A DNA stretch of 64,000 nucleotides, taken from assembly GCA_959608625.1 (NCBI GenBank), contig CAUHQV010000010.1:1-64000 (forward strand), in the 5' to 3' direction. A model generated the notes under the pieces. The model saw only the letters and a program-made list of their open reading frames with translations. It ran no database searches and had not been told where the DNA came from. The position numbers and the translations under genes are program-made. Below are positions 61,248 through 64,000 of this stretch, piece by piece. Origin of the DNA: an uncultured Flavobacteriales bacterium. Its GTDB lineage: Bacteria > Bacteroidota > Bacteroidia > Flavobacteriales > UBA1820. Each line of letters begins with the position of its first letter. Positions within the stretch are counted from its first letter, which is position 1.

Positions 61248-61646
61248 ATGAACCTACAAGGACGAAATAAGTTATCCGCGGAATTTTCGATGGCCTCCAT
61301 GACGGACATCATCTTCCTGCTGCTGCTCTTTTTCATGCTTTCGGCTACGGTCATTACTTCGAACGCGATCGAGATCGTGCTGCCCAAAGCCGGGAGCCAG
61401 ACAACAAAAAAGCAGATCGTATCCGTTACGGCTACTACCGACGGGCGCTATTATATCGACAAGGAACAGGTGAGTTACTCCGATATCGAGCCCCGGTTGC
61501 AGCAGTTGGCCGCCCAGGAGGAGAACACGACGGTGCTGATCCGCGGGGAGAACACCATCGAGCTTCAGAAGGTGACCGACCTGTTTGAAATTGCCCGGAG
61601 AAATGGGCTGACCCCGATATTGGGCGTGCAACCGCCGAAGAACTGA
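61248..61646 (+). CDS. exbD: ExbD/TolR family biopolymer transport protein
   Basis: The partner of the ExbB channel: 132 residues, one membrane helix at about 15-38 (MTDIIFLLLLFFMLSATVIT) with the essential aspartate (D16, SMTDIIFLLL). A periplasmic ubiquitin-like domain follows (VSVTATTDGRYYIDKEQVSY, TTVLIRGENTIELQKVTDLF). The length is on the short side but complete. It lies 61 bp after exbB and 11 bp before tonB. Confidence 0.93.
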   Translation: MNLQGRNKLSAEFSMASMTDIIFLLLLFFMLSATVITSNAIEIVLPKAGSQTTKKQIVSVTATTDGRYYIDKEQVSYSDIEPRLQQLAAQEENTTVLIRGENTIELQKVTDLFEIARRNGLTPILGVQPPKN

Positions 61647-61657
61647 TAATCAAAGCG

Positions 61658-62482
61658 ATGTCCGCCGGAACGTCACATTTGGATCCCGACCAGAGGAAGG
61701 GCATGGCCGTTACCATTGCGGTGCATGTGGTTATGCTCATTTGCATATTCCTGTTCGGGATCAAATACCTCGATCCTCCTCCGTTGGGAGGGATGATCGT
61801 GGCATTCGGTATGGACGAAGACGGTTCGGGGTCTCCGGCCTATAACGAACAGATACCGCGTTCTGGGCCACAACCCCCGGCTTCTTCCGTGCCTTATGTG
61901 GAGGTACCCGAAGAGGCGCTCGCCACCCAGGTGGAGGACAGCCCGCTGGAAGTGAAGAAAGAGCTTGAAAAAGAAAAGAAAACCGAACCCAGGAAACCGG
62001 ATCCGGTCAAAAAACCGGTGGAAAGCAAGCCGGTGCCCGACGCCCCGAAAGACCCCACACCCTCCAAAACCACTTCCCAGGCCCTGGCCAATATCCTGAA
62101 TCCCGGCACCGACCATTCGAAAGGGGACGGGCAGGGGACAGGCTATAAAGGTTCCCCGGAAGGAAGCCTTTCTTCGGACAATTACGGAGTGGCCGGCATA
62201 GGGGGCGACGGGAACTACCGCCTGGCCGGGCGCAAAGCTTTGGCAAAACCCAAGCCGGAATACACTGGCACCGATCAGGGACGGGTCGTAGTGCGGGTAC
62301 AGGTAGACCGGGAAGGCAACGTGATATCGGCTAAATATTCCCTGCAGGGGACGGAAGTGACCGACCCGCAGCTGATCCGCAATGCCGAACAGGCGGCCCG
62401 CCAGACCAAATGGCAGCCCAATCCGTCGGCCGAGCCGGTGCAGGAAGGGGTGATTATTTACGAATTTTCCGTCAGGGGATGA
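61658..62482 (+). CDS. TonB family energy transducer
   Basis: TonB spans the periplasm and passes proton-motive energy to outer-membrane TonB-dependent receptors, which are numerous in Bacteroidota. The 274-residue protein has a single N-terminal helix (about 20-40: TIAVHVVMLICIFLFGIKYL). A proline- and lysine-rich middle follows (KKELEKEKKTEPRKPDPVKK, PVESKPVPDAPKDPTPSKTT), then a C-terminal domain VVVRVQVDREGNVISAKYSL and QAARQTKWQPNPSAEPVQEG. The C-terminal fold is the TonB type, with the usual YxF-like ending (VIIYEFSVRG). It completes the exb operon, and folC begins 40-60 bp later. Confidence 0.9.
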   Translation: MSAGTSHLDPDQRKGMAVTIAVHVVMLICIFLFGIKYLDPPPLGGMIVAFGMDEDGSGSPAYNEQIPRSGPQPPASSVPYVEVPEEALATQVEDSPLEVKKELEKEKKTEPRKPDPVKKPVESKPVPDAPKDPTPSKTTSQALANILNPGTDHSKGDGQGTGYKGSPEGSLSSDNYGVAGIGGDGNYRLAGRKALAKPKPEYTGTDQGRVVVRVQVDREGNVISAKYSLQGTEVTDPQLIRNAEQAARQTKWQPNPSAEPVQEGVIIYEFSVRG

Positions 62483-62543
62483 TCCGCTCCCGAAAAGGGC
62501 GGTTCCGCTGCGCGCAAAGAGAATGGATGTAACTACGAGAAAA

Positions 62544-63788
62544 ATGGATTACAGGCAGGTGTTGGAATGGATGTTCTCCGCACTGCCCATGTTCCAGAAA
62601 ATAGGTTCCGACGCCTATAAGCCGGGCCTTGAAAATACCGAACTCTTGCTGGAATATTTAGGGAACCCTCACCGGGGGCTGCGCTGCATCCATGTAGCCG
62701 GCACCAATGGGAAAGGCTCCACGTCCAGTATGCTGGCTTCCGTGTTGATGGAGGCCGGATACCGTACCGCACTTTACACGTCGCCCCATCTGATCGATTT
62801 CCGGGAACGGATGCGGGTGAACGGCACGATGATCCCGGAAGATTACGTGACGGATTTTGTCAACGAGCATTTCGATTTTTTTGTAGCCCATAGTTTTTCG
62901 TTCTTCGAAATGACCACGGCGATGGCTTTTTGCTGGTTCCGCAGCCAGGGAGTCGACGTAGCCGTGATCGAGACCGGGCTGGGCGGAAGGCTGGATTCGA
63001 CCAACGTAGTGATGCCGGAGCTGAGCATTATTACCAATATTGCCTTGGACCATACGGCTATTCTGGGCGAAACACGCCCGTTGATCGCCGCCGAAAAAGC
63101 CGGTATCATTAAACCGGGCGTACCGGTGCTTATCGGGGAGAACGACCCGGAAATCGAACCGGTCTTCCGGCAGAAGGCTATTCAGGAAAAGGCGCCTTTA
63201 TATTTTACCGATCATGGCATTCCATACCGGGATTATGGCTGCCCCTTGGCCGGCGAATACCAACGGTTCAATATCGCGACGGTGGTTTCGGCCTGTGCGC
63301 TGCTCAAGGATGCGTTCGGGCTGACCGAAGATACAATCCGCTCCGGCATCCGCAATGTGGTGCGTAATACCCATTTACAGGGACGCTGGCAGGTACTTTC
63401 CGTCCGGCCTTTAGTGGTTTGCGATACCGGGCACAATGTGAACGGCCTGTCGGAGATCGTCCGCCAGTTGGATAGTACGCCGAAAGAGCGACTGCATATT
63501 GTTTTCGGGATGGTCAACGACAAAGACATAGGCGGGGTGCTGTCGCTTTTGCCCCGCGATGCCCGGTATTATTTTGCGCAGGCTTCGGTGCGCCGGGCGC
63601 AGGACAGCCAGGAACTGGCCGTACACGCGGCGCGTTTTTCCCTGAAAGGCGAGGCTTATCCGGATTGTAAGTCCGCTTTCCGGGCGGCTGTCGGTGCTGC
63701 GGCTCCCGAAGATATGGTGTTCGTCGGGGGAAGTACTTTTGTGGTGGCCGATGTGTTGGCTTCGGGGGTGATCCCAGCTGAAGAATAA
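62544..63788 (+). CDS. folC: Bifunctional folylpolyglutamate synthase/dihydrofolate synthase
   Basis: FolC attaches glutamates to folates and forms dihydrofolate. The ATG at 62544 (MDYRQVLEWMFSALPMFQKI) is the family-like start; an in-frame ATG at 62523 would add seven residues (MDVTTRK). About 414 residues, normal. The Mur-ligase-like ATP loop is VAGTNGKGSTSSMLASVLME, with YTSPHLIDFRERMRVNG, VAVIETGLGGRLDSTNVV, NIALDHTAILGETRPLIAAE and the terminal VFVGGSTFVVADVLA. It follows tonB in the same direction. Its link with glyA upstream is through folate cofactors. Confidence 0.94.
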   Translation: MDYRQVLEWMFSALPMFQKIGSDAYKPGLENTELLLEYLGNPHRGLRCIHVAGTNGKGSTSSMLASVLMEAGYRTALYTSPHLIDFRERMRVNGTMIPEDYVTDFVNEHFDFFVAHSFSFFEMTTAMAFCWFRSQGVDVAVIETGLGGRLDSTNVVMPELSIITNIALDHTAILGETRPLIAAEKAGIIKPGVPVLIGENDPEIEPVFRQKAIQEKAPLYFTDHGIPYRDYGCPLAGEYQRFNIATVVSACALLKDAFGLTEDTIRSGIRNVVRNTHLQGRWQVLSVRPLVVCDTGHNVNGLSEIVRQLDSTPKERLHIVFGMVNDKDIGGVLSLLPRDARYYFAQASVRRAQDSQELAVHAARFSLKGEAYPDCKSAFRAAVGAAAPEDMVFVGGSTFVVADVLASGVIPAEE

Positions 63789-63986
63789 CCCTTTGCTTCT
63801 TATTTTCCATACCTGCCGGTTATAGGGCTATCGACAGAAATTATCGGCCCGGGCCTGAAAGGGGTCTTTTTCCCGGATAAAATTCGTATCTTAGCTACTG
63901 CGACGAAAGAGCCAAACGGTCGTGCTCGAAGGCCGGGACGGTTTTGCCGACGGAGCAAATAACTGTAAACCAAAAATGTATTGATT

Positions 63987-64000
63987 ATGGAAAAACTTTA
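63987..64000 (+). CDS. Start of a gene cut by the window edge
   Basis: ATGGAAAAACTTTA begins a frame (MEKL) after a 200-bp gap that has a -7-like TATCTTAG near 63887. Only 14 bases are visible, so nothing can be said about the product. Confidence 0.35.

Noticed and set aside
1..64000. CRISPR array
   Set aside because: No series of regularly spaced direct repeats was seen; the repeats found are single pairs (att copies, promoter duplication, protein-repeat DNA).

Overview
The window looks like a chromosomal segment of a Bacteroidota (order Bacteroidales) genome. The support is the Bacteroidota-type promoter -7 element (TAnnTTTG) seen repeatedly upstream of genes, the absence of strong Shine-Dalgarno sequences, a DUF3276 (PUR-type) protein, the ExbB-ExbD-TonB cluster, an OmpA/TPR lipoprotein, a six-bladed beta-propeller lipoprotein and DUF6443-type RHS proteins. 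The fairly GC-rich housekeeping genes would suit Rikenellaceae (Alistipes and relatives), but that family-level guess is inference.

Layout. Positions 86-2715 (minus) hold an FAH-family hydrolase, the tRNA t6A enzyme Sua5 and a GT4 glycosyltransferase. A structured, repeat-like gene-free stretch follows (2745-3170). Then come purA (minus), gyrA and a TPR protein (plus), murF (plus), rsmI-recJ (minus, with an odd 125-bp overlap) and valS (minus). A plus-strand envelope operon runs ftsK-lolA-lptF/G-ribB (15867-21227). A minus-strand pair follows: beta-propeller lipoprotein and DUF3276.

From 23121 to about 36766 lies the accessory part. A tRNA-Lys(CTT) gene carries an insertion of about 13.5 kb bounded by a direct repeat of the tRNA 3' end and its terminator (core of 29 identical bases at 23180-23208 and 36687-36715). 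Inside, next to the tRNA, is a tyrosine-recombinase gene that lost its catalytic half. It is cut off exactly at the terminator of a minus-strand RHS cassette. That cassette holds a large exported YD-repeat protein with two C-terminal bacterial-repeat domains, a second exported RHS protein whose variable tip has a JAMM-like HSHP motif (JAB-like toxin candidate), and a lipoprotein gene overlapping it by ATGA (immunity candidate). The right part holds a decayed IS1595-type insertion with terminal inverted repeats and phage leftovers (two-helix membrane protein, holin, truncated DUF5675 protein, several small ORFs). The whole reads as a dead prophage or integrative element that has become a platform for a polymorphic-toxin cassette.

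The right half (36875-63788) is again core genome: a polysaccharide-deacetylase lipoprotein, ppdK, an EamA transporter, fmt, a minus-strand phoH-purC-yqaA-recQ operon, xth behind two similar promoters, an OmpA/TPR lipoprotein, cmk, an orphan P-loop protein, a short alpha-glucan phosphorylase with Thr at the expected PLP-lysine position, a TPR hybrid sensor histidine kinase, clpB, an NAD(P)H oxidoreductase, and glyA-exbB-exbD-tonB-folC on the plus strand.

Coordinates of hairpins and promoter elements were read by eye. No folding, database or composition calculation was run.
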